A DNA stretch of 64,000 nt, taken from the NCBI RefSeq assembly GCF_003597395.2, contig NC_133773.1, forward strand, positions 79,115,217 to 79,179,216. Direction: 5' to 3'. This DNA comes from Chelonoidis abingdonii. Lineage: Eukaryota; Chordata; Testudines; Testudinidae. Positions 1 through 11,087 of the stretch are shown piece by piece (the stretch's first letter is position 1; every line of letters starts with the position of its first letter). The notes under the pieces were generated by a model. That model made no database searches. It saw nothing but the letters and a program-made list of their open reading frames with translations, and was not told where the DNA came from. Made by a program: the position numbers and the translations under genes.

Positions 1-3000
1 TTTCAAACTGGGCTAAGCTGTACAGATGCAAGTCACTTTTTAAACAGATGCAGCACATGTGCACTAGGGATTTGCACTAGTGCACCGATATCAGTATAGC
101 CACGCAGGAGTAAAATGCAAACACAGCAACCCCAAAACAAAATAATAATACAAATCAAAACATTGTAGAAAAAGGTAAATTTTTCAAAAACATCTAAGTG
201 ACATATTGACTTTCAATTATTCTGAATGATTTTCAATGAGGCTTAGTTTACTAAGTGATTAAGGCCTCAATCTTTAATTTCAATGGGAGCTAGGTGTCTA
301 AATCCCCCTTTGAGAGTCTGGACCTAACTCATTTTTGAAAAGGGAACCTAAGCTCCCAAACCTTGGGCACATTTGAAAATTTTACCAATGCTTTAATATT
401 ATGAGGTCTCATTGCAGTATCCTGCTATTAAATCTAAACTATGAAAGACCATTTTTTTAGACGTTATTAGATCTGTGGATTAGTGAAGTGAAAATTAGTG
501 AGGTTCTACTGAATTCCAACTCCATCCCATGTTTTCACAGTTGATTCACATCCTACACATTTTAGACATAAAACAAACATAGATTTTCTTAAAAGATGTT
601 AATGTTTAAGGGGCATCTTAGCCCTGAGGCAATTTCATCTCTAGGATGTCATCTAGAAAATATTTTGTTAATACATTCTCTGCAGTTTTGTTTTTTGCCA
701 TGAACAATGAGCAACCTTAATTCCTTGAAATAAATCATAATTCTCTTGTTTACTTTTCTGTCACGAACAAGGAAGTTTTTGCTCTTTCTGCTCTGTTTTG
801 TATTATGAACCTAATAAATTATAAATGTAATTCCCTATTGATCCTTTTTCCCACTCCCAATCCTTTCTTGCCTAAAATGCCTGTCAGCACTTTCAACACT
901 TTCTTGTTTCTCCAACATGTGGCCTTAGGCAGAAGCTTGACAAAGATACCCTAGGTACCTCCATCACTTCATAGGTGGCAGCTGTCACCTTGCCATAGGT
1001 ACTTCCGCTGAAATTACATGTTGCTTCTAGGTCCTTTGCTATCCACCCTGTATTCTTACATGCACAATAGAATGCCTCAGATATGGTAGTAACACAATTC
1101 CCTCTCAATTATTTCTATAATAAAACAGAAGTTGTTACTTCTGTTTTCCAGTATATTTTATGGAAATGTTGGCTTTTGGTTTACCAGGCACTGGACTTAC
1201 ACAAGATCCAAAATGCATGAAGTGTCATGCTTGAAAGGGAACTATAAAATGTCACAACCATAGTGCTAAAAAAGAGCTCATTACATCAATTACATCAGCA
1301 CAATTGCTCATTTACCTCAGTATGAGCACCCTTCTCGTAGCACATACATCTGAGCTCCTTTTAAAAATCAGCAGATAAACCAAACATTCAGCAATAAAAA
1401 GATTGGAAGTTACAGACTACTTGAACGGTAATCAATTTATCTGCCTAATCATTCAGATTAGGGAATTTAAAAGCATCGTGTATTGCACTAGGCTGACAAT
1501 TTCACTATATTTCACAATGTCCTGCCAAAGTTTGAACAAAGGGTTCTCTCAAATTTTTTCCACTTCAGCTAGCAATATATTTCTCAGATAAAATACTCCC
1601 TCTCTCCTCTCCAATGATCTGCCAATTCCAAATTATTTCCCCAACACCCAAATGTCCCTCCCCCCATTGTCATACTCTCCTCACAAATTCAGTCAATTCC
1701 ATTCTCTTCCCTCACATAAATTCCATATTTTCCTCCATCTGTTAATTTATTACTCTTTCCCACATGTATACACATTAGTTTAATCTATTCCACACTGTGG
1801 CCACTCCAGATCTCCTCTGGCTGTTCAGCAAATTAAGTTTTTGTCTAGTGATGGGTGAAATAGAACTGATTTCTCTGGGATAGTATCCTTGGGTAAGCAG
1901 GAACATAGGATATCTTAGCCCTTCAAATGCTGGACTCGGACTGAGTATGCATAATTACTCCATGACATTATTCCATAAGACAATATTGATAAGAAGAGTT
2001 TTTTTAAGGATTCCAGGAAATCCTTCAAGATGGTTAGACATTTATATGGATAATGATAGAGATGAACACAAAATTGAGGAGTATAAATCTACATTATTCA
2101 GCTCATGAGCCAACTTCTAACTGATATCTTTAGGAAGAAGCTTTTCTTATAACTAGTTAATAATTGTTTGCTCTGGGATTTCATCCACTTTTTGTGAAAT
2201 ATCTGGTACTGGTTATTACCAGAGGTAGGATACAACACTCGATGGAACACTTTCTTGATCAGGTAGGGTAATTCCTGTGTTCCTATACAGAGGAATCTAA
2301 TGATTTTGGGGATTCATTATGATATATCTCAAACCTAATCAACACATTTTATATTACAAGAATAGCAGGGGTACTGGTGAGGATCATTAGATTCCCTCAG
2401 CCTCTTTCAGAAGAAGTAGAATGTGTCAACCCTAGTGTTAGATTTACAATTGTTTGTTTTCAAGGCTAGAAATATTTTTTCCAAGAACAGTTCATATGTT
2501 CCTTCACGAGGCCCAAAGGCCAGTTCTGTTGTTAACAAGGGACTTGCACAAGTTCATAAGCTTCCTTCAGCTCTGGAGTGACTATGGATAACAAATTTGA
2601 TGTTATTCACATGTTCCTCAAATGAAATGCATTAATGCATTGCAAAACCCTTATTGATCCAACTGAACTCAGCAATCTGAGTGCCAGCTCCCTCGTCCCA
2701 TAATCTCTGTAATGCTAATTTAAGTGTCAGATTGTAGTTGACCATGCTGAGAAGTCCAACAGGACAGTAAGTATGAAAGGTTCCCTCCCCCTCATCACCA
2801 CTTATACACAGGCTTAAGATACATTCAAGTACAGCTTTTGCAACGTTATTACAAGTCTCACAATATTTGGTGTTTTAATAAAATCCCAGTTCTGGGAACC
2901 AGGTGAGAATCTGTTTTTATTTAGCATAAAAAAGTAAATTTTTAGTCCTTACAGTTTTGAAGAATAACTTCAACACTTGAACTGTAAAGTATCAGAGGGG

Positions 3001-3838
3001 TAGCCATGTTAGTCTGGATCTGTAAAAGCAACAGAGAGTCCTGTGGTGAATACCCACGAAAGGTTATGCTCCAATACGTCTGTTAGTCTTAAAGGTGCCA
3101 CAGGACTCTCTGTTGCTTTGAACTGTAAAAACACATAACACTGAAGGCAAATAGAAAGAACCTCAAAATGACGTTTTTTAAAAAAATCTCATGATATTTG
3201 AATGGAGTTGGCATACTGAGTCACAATTCTTGTTTGTTTTGACCTGAAAGAGGAGGCCAAAACACAGTGTCAACAGCAGTACTGCTCTTTCCAAAGAGGA
3301 CTGGTGCTCTTCTACATTGCCAGTGGACTGAAGCAGATATCAGTAGTGTACATTGCCTCTCTTTAAAGTGTGTATACTCCCCAAGTGATTTTCAGACAAG
3401 TCTTCCTTGACTCTCAATAATGAAGCATTCAGAATCTCTCTTTGACCTTCCTCCTGTACAGAGCCTATCTTTTCCACTGAGCTTCAATATTGTTTCAATT
3501 AATTCTCAGTTCTGTTTGCTAATAACAATGAATTTTGCAAATTACCGACAAGCAGCTAACCTCTACATCAGAATGTTACAGGACTGCCAATCAACAATAA
3601 ATATGGAGTAAAAATAATATATGCATTCAGGGCACATCCCTTTGTTCAGGGGAATTTCAAAGTTACCATACTTGACTTTACTGAATTCATGATCCTGGAT
3701 CCTGACCTTACAGATGAACTTCTAAAATTCCCATATAGTGTTCTCCACTGAGCAAACCTGCAGCTCATAAGTATTTGATCATACCTACAAAATGCACTAG
3801 AAAACTAAACTTCTAGCCAAGAAAATCCTTTTCCATAT
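1..3838 (+). repeat. Copy A of a ~3.8 kb direct duplication
   Basis: This block matches 11088-14845 almost base for base in the same orientation. The match runs from the first base of the window, so the true left edge lies outside it. The right edge is near 3838, where copy A continues 'cagacagcagtctc' and copy B continues 'ctccaagtggagc'. Apart from the SINE at 2988-3120 and a short old repeat near 280, the block is AT-rich unique-looking DNA with no supported gene. Reading frames up to 71 codons resemble no protein I know. Copy A has longer homopolymers than copy B and is the more complete version. Confidence 0.93.
2988..3120. mobile_element. Turtle tRNA-derived SINE with internal inversion (copy A)
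   Basis: The left part (2988-3046) is the head of the turtle SINE with 'ggggtagccatgttagtctg' in plus orientation. The right part (3047-3120) is the reverse complement of the same family, ending at the same internal position. As a result 3025-3046 and 3098-3119 are perfect 22-bp inverted arms around a 51-bp loop. SINEs of this type are transcribed by RNA polymerase III and moved by LINE proteins. The inverted layout could come from twin priming or from a head-to-head insertion. Confidence 0.85.
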
Positions 3839-4709
3839 GTCTTGCAGACAGCAGTCTCAGCAGGACTCCTAGCGTCCAGACCTTGCCTCAGTATTGTATT
3901 GATTGTAGTGCACCGCATTCACGGCGGCTCAGTCTGCGCCACCGCTACCCTCACAGTGCCGACAAGGAAAGCAGTCAAAAAAGTTGGATGTGACTGGTTA
4001 GGGTTAGTATGTCATTTGCTTGTTGCTTGGCCATTGAGACCCTGAATGCATAGTAATTCCCTCTATGATGTTCTGTCCTGGAGAAAAAGTTGGCTATGTT
4101 GTTATGAGGTAAGTGCCCTGTGAGGACAGCGTGTTTGTTATGGTATCCAGCGAGCATCATGTCTCTTAGTCTTCTTGGGGGGAGCTTTTCCATCCCTGCT
4201 TTCATTGGATCAACAGTCAAAGATTATTTTCACAGCAAGTAAAGTTAGCATTTAGAGCAGATGGAGCATACCACCTACAGAAAGCACTTGGCAACACATA
4301 TTGAGTGTGTCAGTTTGGTGACCTATTAATGTTAGAAAATAGGAAATTTTTCATTCAAATTGAGTTTGTAACCATTTGATGGTTTTTAAAATTTGGAGGT
4401 TGCATGGCAGTAGTAGGCAGAATGGGTTCCTCAGCACTCCCAGTCAGATTTTAATATGAAGGAAGGACGTATACGTGACTAAAAAAGGTGTATTTTCTGA
4501 TACAATCAACATTGCTTAATTTTAAGGGAAAGTCCATCTTGATCTCTTAATCAAATATTTACGTCAAACAGTTGATGAAATTCAGATAGTTAATTATAGT
4601 AAGTGACATGCATTCTCTATCCTTTACTTTTAAATAGTGAACAAGAAAAAGGACTGATAGGAATAAATTTCATTTTTTTTTCGTTTACAGTTGATGCAGC
4701 CCCATGGCA
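3839..4709. other. Interval without a recognised gene
   Basis: This stretch links the end of copy A to the hAT transposase remnant. It holds a minus-strand reading frame of 81 codons (3975-4220) with a fairly protein-like composition that I cannot assign to a family. A 'tttttttttcgtttacag' tract at 4671-4690 resembles a splice acceptor but lies just before transposon sequence. The missing 5' end of the hAT element should lie here, but no CAGGGC-type terminus was seen. Confidence 0.5.
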
Positions 4710-7225
4710 AAGATAAAAAAAAGTGTCTGGGGGACACTAATTTCGTAAGCGAAAGGCTGATAAGCAAAAAGAAGAAAGAAAGCAGAAGGTTCATTTTCTG
4801 AAATATCTCCATCCACTGGCCAGAGATGAAGGTAGTTCAATGTCAAAGGATCAAGCAGAGATGGAGGTGGAAGGTGGGAGTTTCACAAGTTGAAGAAGAA
4901 AATTGAAGACGAATCAAATGAGACACGCGAGGATCAAAACGTGGAAACCATGAAAGCGAAAATGTCACTCGCTTGAATCTGAGCTTTAATGATCCTGCTA
5001 CTTGGGCCAAATTTGATGATCAAGTCCGACAAATGTATGGTGGAACATGGGCCGAACAAGTTCAGCAGTTCGATTTCCCCAAAGATAGTAAGCAAAGAAA
5101 ATTCTCGACAATTCATTACAAACGTAGACTTGTTAATGGAGAAGAAATGCACCGTCAATGGCTGCAGTATTCCACAGCAAGTGATTCTGTCTTTTGCTTC
5201 TGCTGCAAGTTGTTGTGGCCAGTAGTACTATTGCATATCATTTCTTTCTGAAAGAGGCTCAAGGGATTGGAAAAACATGTCTGCAATTCTTTCATGGCAC
5301 GAGAAAAGCAGTGAACATTTGACGATGTTCAGACGTGGAAGGAACTTGAATCTGCAATTGAAATTCAAGAGAAACAATTGATGAAGAACATTTAAGCTTG
5401 ATTAAGCAAGAAGAAAAGTATTGGCTGCAAATACTAAAACGTCTGATTGCTTTGTCAGAGTACTTGGTGTGCAAAACCTGGCCTTTCGGGAACACATTGA
5501 AAACTGCACACTTCTGGTAAATGGGAATTTCCTCAAATTTGTCAAATATCTATCTTTGTTTGACCCACTTATGGTATGAGCATCTTCGCAGATTAAGGAC
5601 CAGCAGATACATGTACAATTACCTCAGGGAAAGACATACAGAATGAGCTTAATCAGCTTCTGTCCAATGCCATAACAAAAATCCTAGCATCTTACTCGTG
5701 GCTGCAAAATACTTTTCAACATTCTAGATTGTACACGCAGATGCAGGCCACGTTGAACAAATGACCATGATCATTTGTTTTGTGGATAGGCCTACTTCAG
5801 AGACTGAGAATGAGACTGAATGCAGTATGCATAAAGGAACATTTCTTGGGATGTGTCGCTTACGGAAACAACTGGAGCTGGTATGACAGAAACTATTCTT
5901 CACCAGTTAGAAGAGATGTCACTGCCTAAGAAAAACTTGCGTGGTCAAGGCTACGACAATGGGAAGCAATATGAAAGGGAAAGAAAATGGTGTCCAGCGA
6001 AGAATTTGGATATTAATCCACGAGCCTTTTTCGTTCCTTGCAGTGCACATTCATTGAATTTGGTTGTTAATGATGCTGCAAAGTGTTGCTTGGAGGCAAC
6101 TGCCTTCTTCGATTTAGTGCCAACATGTGTATGTGTATTCTCAGCTTCTACATATCACTGGGAAGTTCTAACATGCCACGTATCTATCTCACAGTTAAAC
6201 TTGAATGACAAGATGGGAAAGTCGAATTGATCGCTGTTGAAACCTCTTCGCTATCAGCTTGGTGACATCTATGATGTCTGGTAGACATTTATGAAGACAA
6301 TACTCTGACAGGATCACTGGCAACACATCACGATTGATGCAAAGGCTCTTACAAAAAGCCATTTCTAGTTTCAAGTTTCTTGTTTCTTTGTTTTGTTGGT
6401 ATGACATATTGTTTGAGATCAACATAACTACGCAAACAACTTCAGGCAAAAGAATTTGATATATGTGATGCCATTAATCAACTTGGAGAAACCAAGAAGT
6501 TTCTTGTGGGCGCAGAAGTGACGCAGCCTTTGAGAAACATTGTAGAAGATGCAGGTGAACTTGTGGAAGAGTTGGATGTACCGGCACTTTTTGAACCAGA
6601 TCCAATCGTATTAGAAAGAAGAGGAAGCAGTTCACATATGAAGCAGATGAGAACCTATTTATGATCGAAAGAAAAATTCAAATGAACTTTTTCTTTGCAG
6701 TCATTGACACAGCAATACATTCGGTTGAAGAAAGATTCAACTTGATGCAGCAAATTAGTTCAGTATTTGGCTTCATATATGATGTTTACAGTTTGCAAAA
6801 TAAACACCAAAGCAAATTATGGAACATTGCTTGAATCTGGAGAAAGTTTGCCAACATGGTGAATCCAAAGATATTGATGCCTTTGACTTGTACAGTGAAT
6901 TGCAAGCTATTGCAAGACGAGTCCAAACGAGTTCATCACCGCAAGATGTATTGAACTTCATATGGGAAAATAAGCTGACAGATAGTGTCCCTAACACAGT
7001 TATTGCTCTTCGCATCCTCTTGACTCTCCCAGTTTCTGTGGCCAGTGGTGAGCTGAAGCTTCTCGAAGCTCAAGTTGATAAAAACATATATGCGAACATC
7101 AATGTTGCAACAAAGACTTGTTGGGCTATCTACCTTGTCAATAGAACATGACATTGCTCGCAGCATTGACTTGGAGGAACTTGTTTCTAAATTTGCTAAA
7201 CTTAAAGCGGGAAACATAATTCTAA
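4710..7225 (+). pseudogene. hAT-family (ZMYM1-like, DUF4371) transposase pseudogene
   Basis: Pieces of one transposase appear in order across several frames. A basic N-terminus (RKRKADKQKEERKQK) is near 4750. A TTF-type zinc-finger region follows at 4973-5225, with DPATWAKFDDQVRQMYGG, FPKDSKQRKFSTIHY and FCFCCKLLW. The DUF4371/RNase H-like core is at 5853-6110, with RGQGYDNG and NPRAFFVPCSAHSLNLVV. The C-terminal hAT dimerisation region is at 6985-7215, with TVIALRILLTLPVSVASGE and LSIEHDIARS. In this family the protein cuts and pastes DNA and dimerises through the C-terminal domain. Stops and frameshifts separate every block, so no intact protein can be made. It may be a decayed autonomous element or a relic of a domesticated-type gene; the transposon terminus at 7334 favours the former. 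Confidence 0.88.
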
Positions 7226-7264
7226 ATTATACATGTTACTCTGTGACCGTGTATTGTGTATAAT

Positions 7265-7334
7265 ATATGTGATTTTTTGGGGGGGGGGCAAGATGAAGTT
7301 TCGCTAGGGCGCAAATATCCTTGCACCGGCCCTG
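7265..7334 (+). mobile_element. 3' terminus of the hAT element
   Basis: A G-run (about 7279-7288) is followed by 'gctagggcgcaaatatcc' and then 'ttgcaccggccctg'. The reverse complement starts CAGGGCCGGTGCAAGG, a typical hAT terminus in turtles. The next 8 bases are attacatt, the expected target duplication, but I found no matching copy upstream. The 5' end is therefore lost or replaced. Confidence 0.7.
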
Positions 7335-7926
7335 ATTACATTAAGGAGAAGACTCTGAAGCTGAGAAAAATAATGATTGATTAGCAATTGCGATGGACAT
7401 CCCTAGAAACATATTCAAAGTGCCTATTCAAGAGCGTTACTTTTGAAATGTCATGGTACAGCAACCTGTGTGCAGGTGGATTATTTGGGCATGCTGGTCT
7501 AACAAAGCACATCATATTATTAAAAACCAATCACTTTTTATTGTGGATATTTCCTAGCTTTGCTCCTTGCATACAAATTTTTTATTTTTTCCAGCTGGAC
7601 AAATAAGAGTTAACACTGAGAGTTTAATTTGGCCCTACAAGATAATTAGTCTAATCTGTTAAATACAAAGATTGTACTGGCAGTCTTTGATTTTATTAAT
7701 GCCCGTGGTATCAAAACAACAAGTTTGTCATTACGATTACAAAATGCACAGATGGACAAATATGCATTTTTCTTTTTGGATTGTATTTGTTTAATTTTAG
7801 AGAATTCTCTGAGGCTGTCCTACTGGTAGAAATATTTTCTTAGTGTTATGTGAAGCTTTCTAACAGATACATGCTTTTCTTTACTAAAGCACTGCATTAA
7901 ACTTTTCATATACTTTTTTTTTTTTT

Positions 7927-7951
7927 NNNNNNNNNNNNNNNNNNNNNNNNN
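7927..7951. other. Assembly gap (25 N)
   Basis: A run of 25 undetermined bases follows a T-rich tract. The CR1 sequence on its right side starts abruptly, so the true length of missing sequence is unknown. Confidence 0.99.
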
Positions 7952-8310
7952 TGAATGGGCAGCAGTTTAAAACAAAAATGGAAGTCTTCTTCACGCAGCT
8001 CACAGTCAACTGTGGAATTCCTTACCTGAGGAGGTTGTGAAGGCTAGGACTATAACAGTGTTAAAAGAGAACTGGATAAATTCATGGAGGTTAAGTCCAT
8101 TAATGGATATTAGCTAGAATGGGTAAGGAATGGTGTCCCTAGCCTCTGTTTGTCAGAGGGTGAGATGCATGGCAGAGAGACCACTTGATCATTGTCTGTT
8201 GGGTTCACTCCTCTGGGGCACCTGGCATTGGCACTCTCGTAGACAGGATACTGGGCTAAATGGACATTTGGTCTGACCCCGTATGGCCATTCTTATGTTC
8301 TTATGTAATT
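7952..8310 (+). mobile_element. CR1 LINE 3' end fragment
   Basis: It begins in the end of the reverse transcriptase ORF (remnants of the lysine-rich 'dkFMe' tail near 8060-8100). It ends with the characteristic 'tggccattcttatgttctt' and a short repeated TTCTTATGT tail. The 5' end is cut by the assembly gap. It resembles the older CR1 copy at 44255-45565. Confidence 0.85.
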
Positions 8311-8757
8311 GGAGAGAATCCAGAGAGAGCAACAAAATAGAGACATAGAAAGCACCATCTATGCTGAATACTGAAATGTTGAAAGAACAGGGTATGTTTG
8401 ATTTAGAGAGAGAGAGCTTAAGGAAGGTATAAGACACTTCAAATATTTAAAAGGTTTTTATAAAGAGGATGGTGATCGTTGTTCTCCATGTCCATCCAGG
8501 GGAGGGAAAAAAGGAAACAGCTTCTTTTCAGCCAGGGAGATTTAGGTTAGATGTCAGAAAACATTCCACTTGTAAAGCTAAATTATTCTGGATAGGTTAC
8601 CAAGGGAGGTTGTGAAATCCCCCATTTATTGGAGGTTCTGAGACAAACAGACAAAACCTGTCAGGGATGGCCTAGGTATATTTAACCTAATCAGCCTGGG
8701 CTAGACAACCTCTTGAGGTCTCTTCCAGCCCTACACTTTCTAGGTTCTATATTTATT
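8311..8757 (+). mobile_element. CR1 LINE 3' end fragment, second copy
   Basis: It starts with 'ttggagagaatccagagag', the LERxQRRATK region of the reverse transcriptase ORF. It then passes through the 3' coding end and stops with 'gacaacctcttgaggtctc', 'ttccagccctaca' and a 'ttctaggttctata' tail. It abuts the preceding CR1 tail directly, so one copy inserted at the end of the other. It is 5' truncated, as most CR1 copies are. Confidence 0.85.
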
Positions 8758-11087
8758 TAACCTGAACTCCTGTTCAACATATTTTTTATCTGGAGTCTAA
8801 ATAAGATCAAAAGAACTTCCTGTCATATGCCTGTTTTTATCATATGAATGCCTATATGGGAAATACTTCTCCATTTCCTCTTTCCTCTCGCTATATAATC
8901 AGTTCTCCCCTTCCTCTCCCTCCAAATCATTTATTTTCTCATACATGAGACACATAGACAAATTTAGTAAGGGATCCTGCAGAGGTACTCAGAATAATTG
9001 CCAGGATAGACATGAGCAAGAGAGATGCCACGAGACACCCTGTGAAACACTGCAGATTTGGGGCCACGAGAGTCCTGAGACAGAACTCAGGATAAATATC
9101 CTTGTGATGGAGGTTTACTCCACATAGATGTTGAGATGATTAATGTGAGCCTGAGACCAATTATCTACCTGGAGAGTGGACCAGACCTAATGAAGGTGAG
9201 TCCCAGTTGGGGGATGAGAAGCAGGAGCACTGCATAGAACTGGCCAGCAGAGAGAGAGGAAAAGCTCTCATAGTCTGTCTCTGATTAGCAGAGGAACTTC
9301 AAGAGGGAGTTTATACCCTAGCCATGATAGAGAGGATATCAGGGGTTAAAGAGACTCCTGAAATGACCCTGATAGAAAGCCAGCCCAAAGGTGGATGGTA
9401 TTGGGAGTTAGACTGATTGAGATCCAGACTAGTTACTCACTTTAGTGGGAATTTACTTTCTAAATTTAGATTCTGATTGTTTTTAACACTAAACCCTGTA
9501 AGTCATGGTATTGGCTAAAATATTTCAGCAGTAGGTAGACAAATTAAACAGATAAATAGATACCTAATTGAACTGTGAAATGTACTATTATTATTGTTCT
9601 CAATTTACTTTGTTGAATTTTAATGTTAGAAGATTATCAAAGCGTAGCCATGAGAAAATGATCGTGCATTTCAATGCATATGCTGAATGGCATGAATCTT
9701 AATTATCTTGGGTGAGCCAGACTCTCAGGTTAGTCCTACTTTTTGGCTTTATACTTTCATGCAAATGTGTATTTCATTGAAAAACTTGGAACAGAATGTA
9801 CATGTTCACCAGCTGCCATATAGTAAAGATTCACTCTAGTGCTACATATTTATCAGGGAAAATGTGCCAGTTCTGTTTGCAGCTTCAGAATTGAATTTTT
9901 TGTTTAGGGAGAAACACTGTTTTTGATGTCAGAGAAGTTGCATCTGTGTTCATCTGATCTGTCAATTATGCATTACAATTCAAGAGGCAACTACATTGTT
10001 ATTGCAGATTGGGGGAGGGAAGGATTAAAATGCCAGGAAATGTAAAGAGCTTGAAGAATGAGTTCTAGTCTCATTTGACAAGAGGATTTGTCAAACTGTC
10101 AATAGTACTGATTAACCAACAACCAATCAGTATCACTTTTTATCTTCCCTTTTGTATAATTTATTGTAAATAACATTTTAAACAAGTATAAAATGATAAA
10201 GAATTTGTGTTGTGGCAACTGTAAAACATCCAGCACAGCTGAGATGAACTTTTCTCAGGTATCTTTTGTTGTATCATTATTTTATTTTTTAATTCAGAAT
10301 CTGCACAATTTGAATTTGCACTTACACTGCAAGTTCACTGTAATGGGTGTATGGTGCAATTTAAATGTGAGGTAGAAAATGCTAATGAAATCAGGTGGTA
10401 TTTTTCAAAATAGAAAACAGACAATACTGAGCTCATCTCTGTTAATTAATTACACTTCTCATTACTTTTCCTTCTGATACCAGATTGGTTGTTACTCCAC
10501 AGGAATATATGTAAGGGTTGTATATTCAAAATAACATGATATCAGTTTGTTAGTAAAATAAAGTTGGCATATCAAATTTCCTGAATTTGAACAAGGTATA
10601 TGATAACTTAATTGTCTAAAAAAGAACACATTTTATCCCAACACCTCTGACCTTATGTATGAACAGAATATCTCTTTTTCTAATATCAGAAATCCTGTTA
10701 GTTATCACAGGTTACAAGACTGGTAGGAAAAAATATTTATCAAAATTGTACCTAAGCTAGAAGCCATCTAGAAAACAACTGAGCTTTAGGAAGCTCAGCT
10801 TTCTATACTCAACTGACAGAAACTATCTTGCTAAAGCTAATAGCTATCCATAGTCCCTCCTAGGACTCATTTTCCAAATTTCTAATGCCTATTTTGAGAG
10901 AGTGAGAATGATAGACAACACAGGTCATTTCCAAATCCATGACTAGAATCAACTTGCCAGTGTTTAAGAAAGTTTTAAAGGTCAATACCCAAAAGCTAGT
11001 AGGTCTTTCTGAGCTCAACTCAAAATGTACTTCATTTCAGACAGCCCTTCTTTGCCTGTGCAGAATGTATTCATGTAGCTATTTGTT
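8758..11087. other. AT-rich interval without recognised genes
   Basis: I saw no conserved protein, RNA gene or clear mobile element in this stretch. The longest reading frames are 60 to 81 codons and look random. The last ~150 bases run without a visible break into copy B of the duplication, so the duplicated unit may begin before 11088. Confidence 0.6.

Noticed and set aside
4671..4690. Splice acceptor of a host exon
   Set aside because: The pyrimidine tract plus cag is convincing in isolation, but the sequence after it is a broken transposase and no donor or other exon was found.
7279..7288. G-run as a regulatory feature
   Set aside because: It lies in the terminal region of the hAT element, where G-rich stretches are part of the family sequence.
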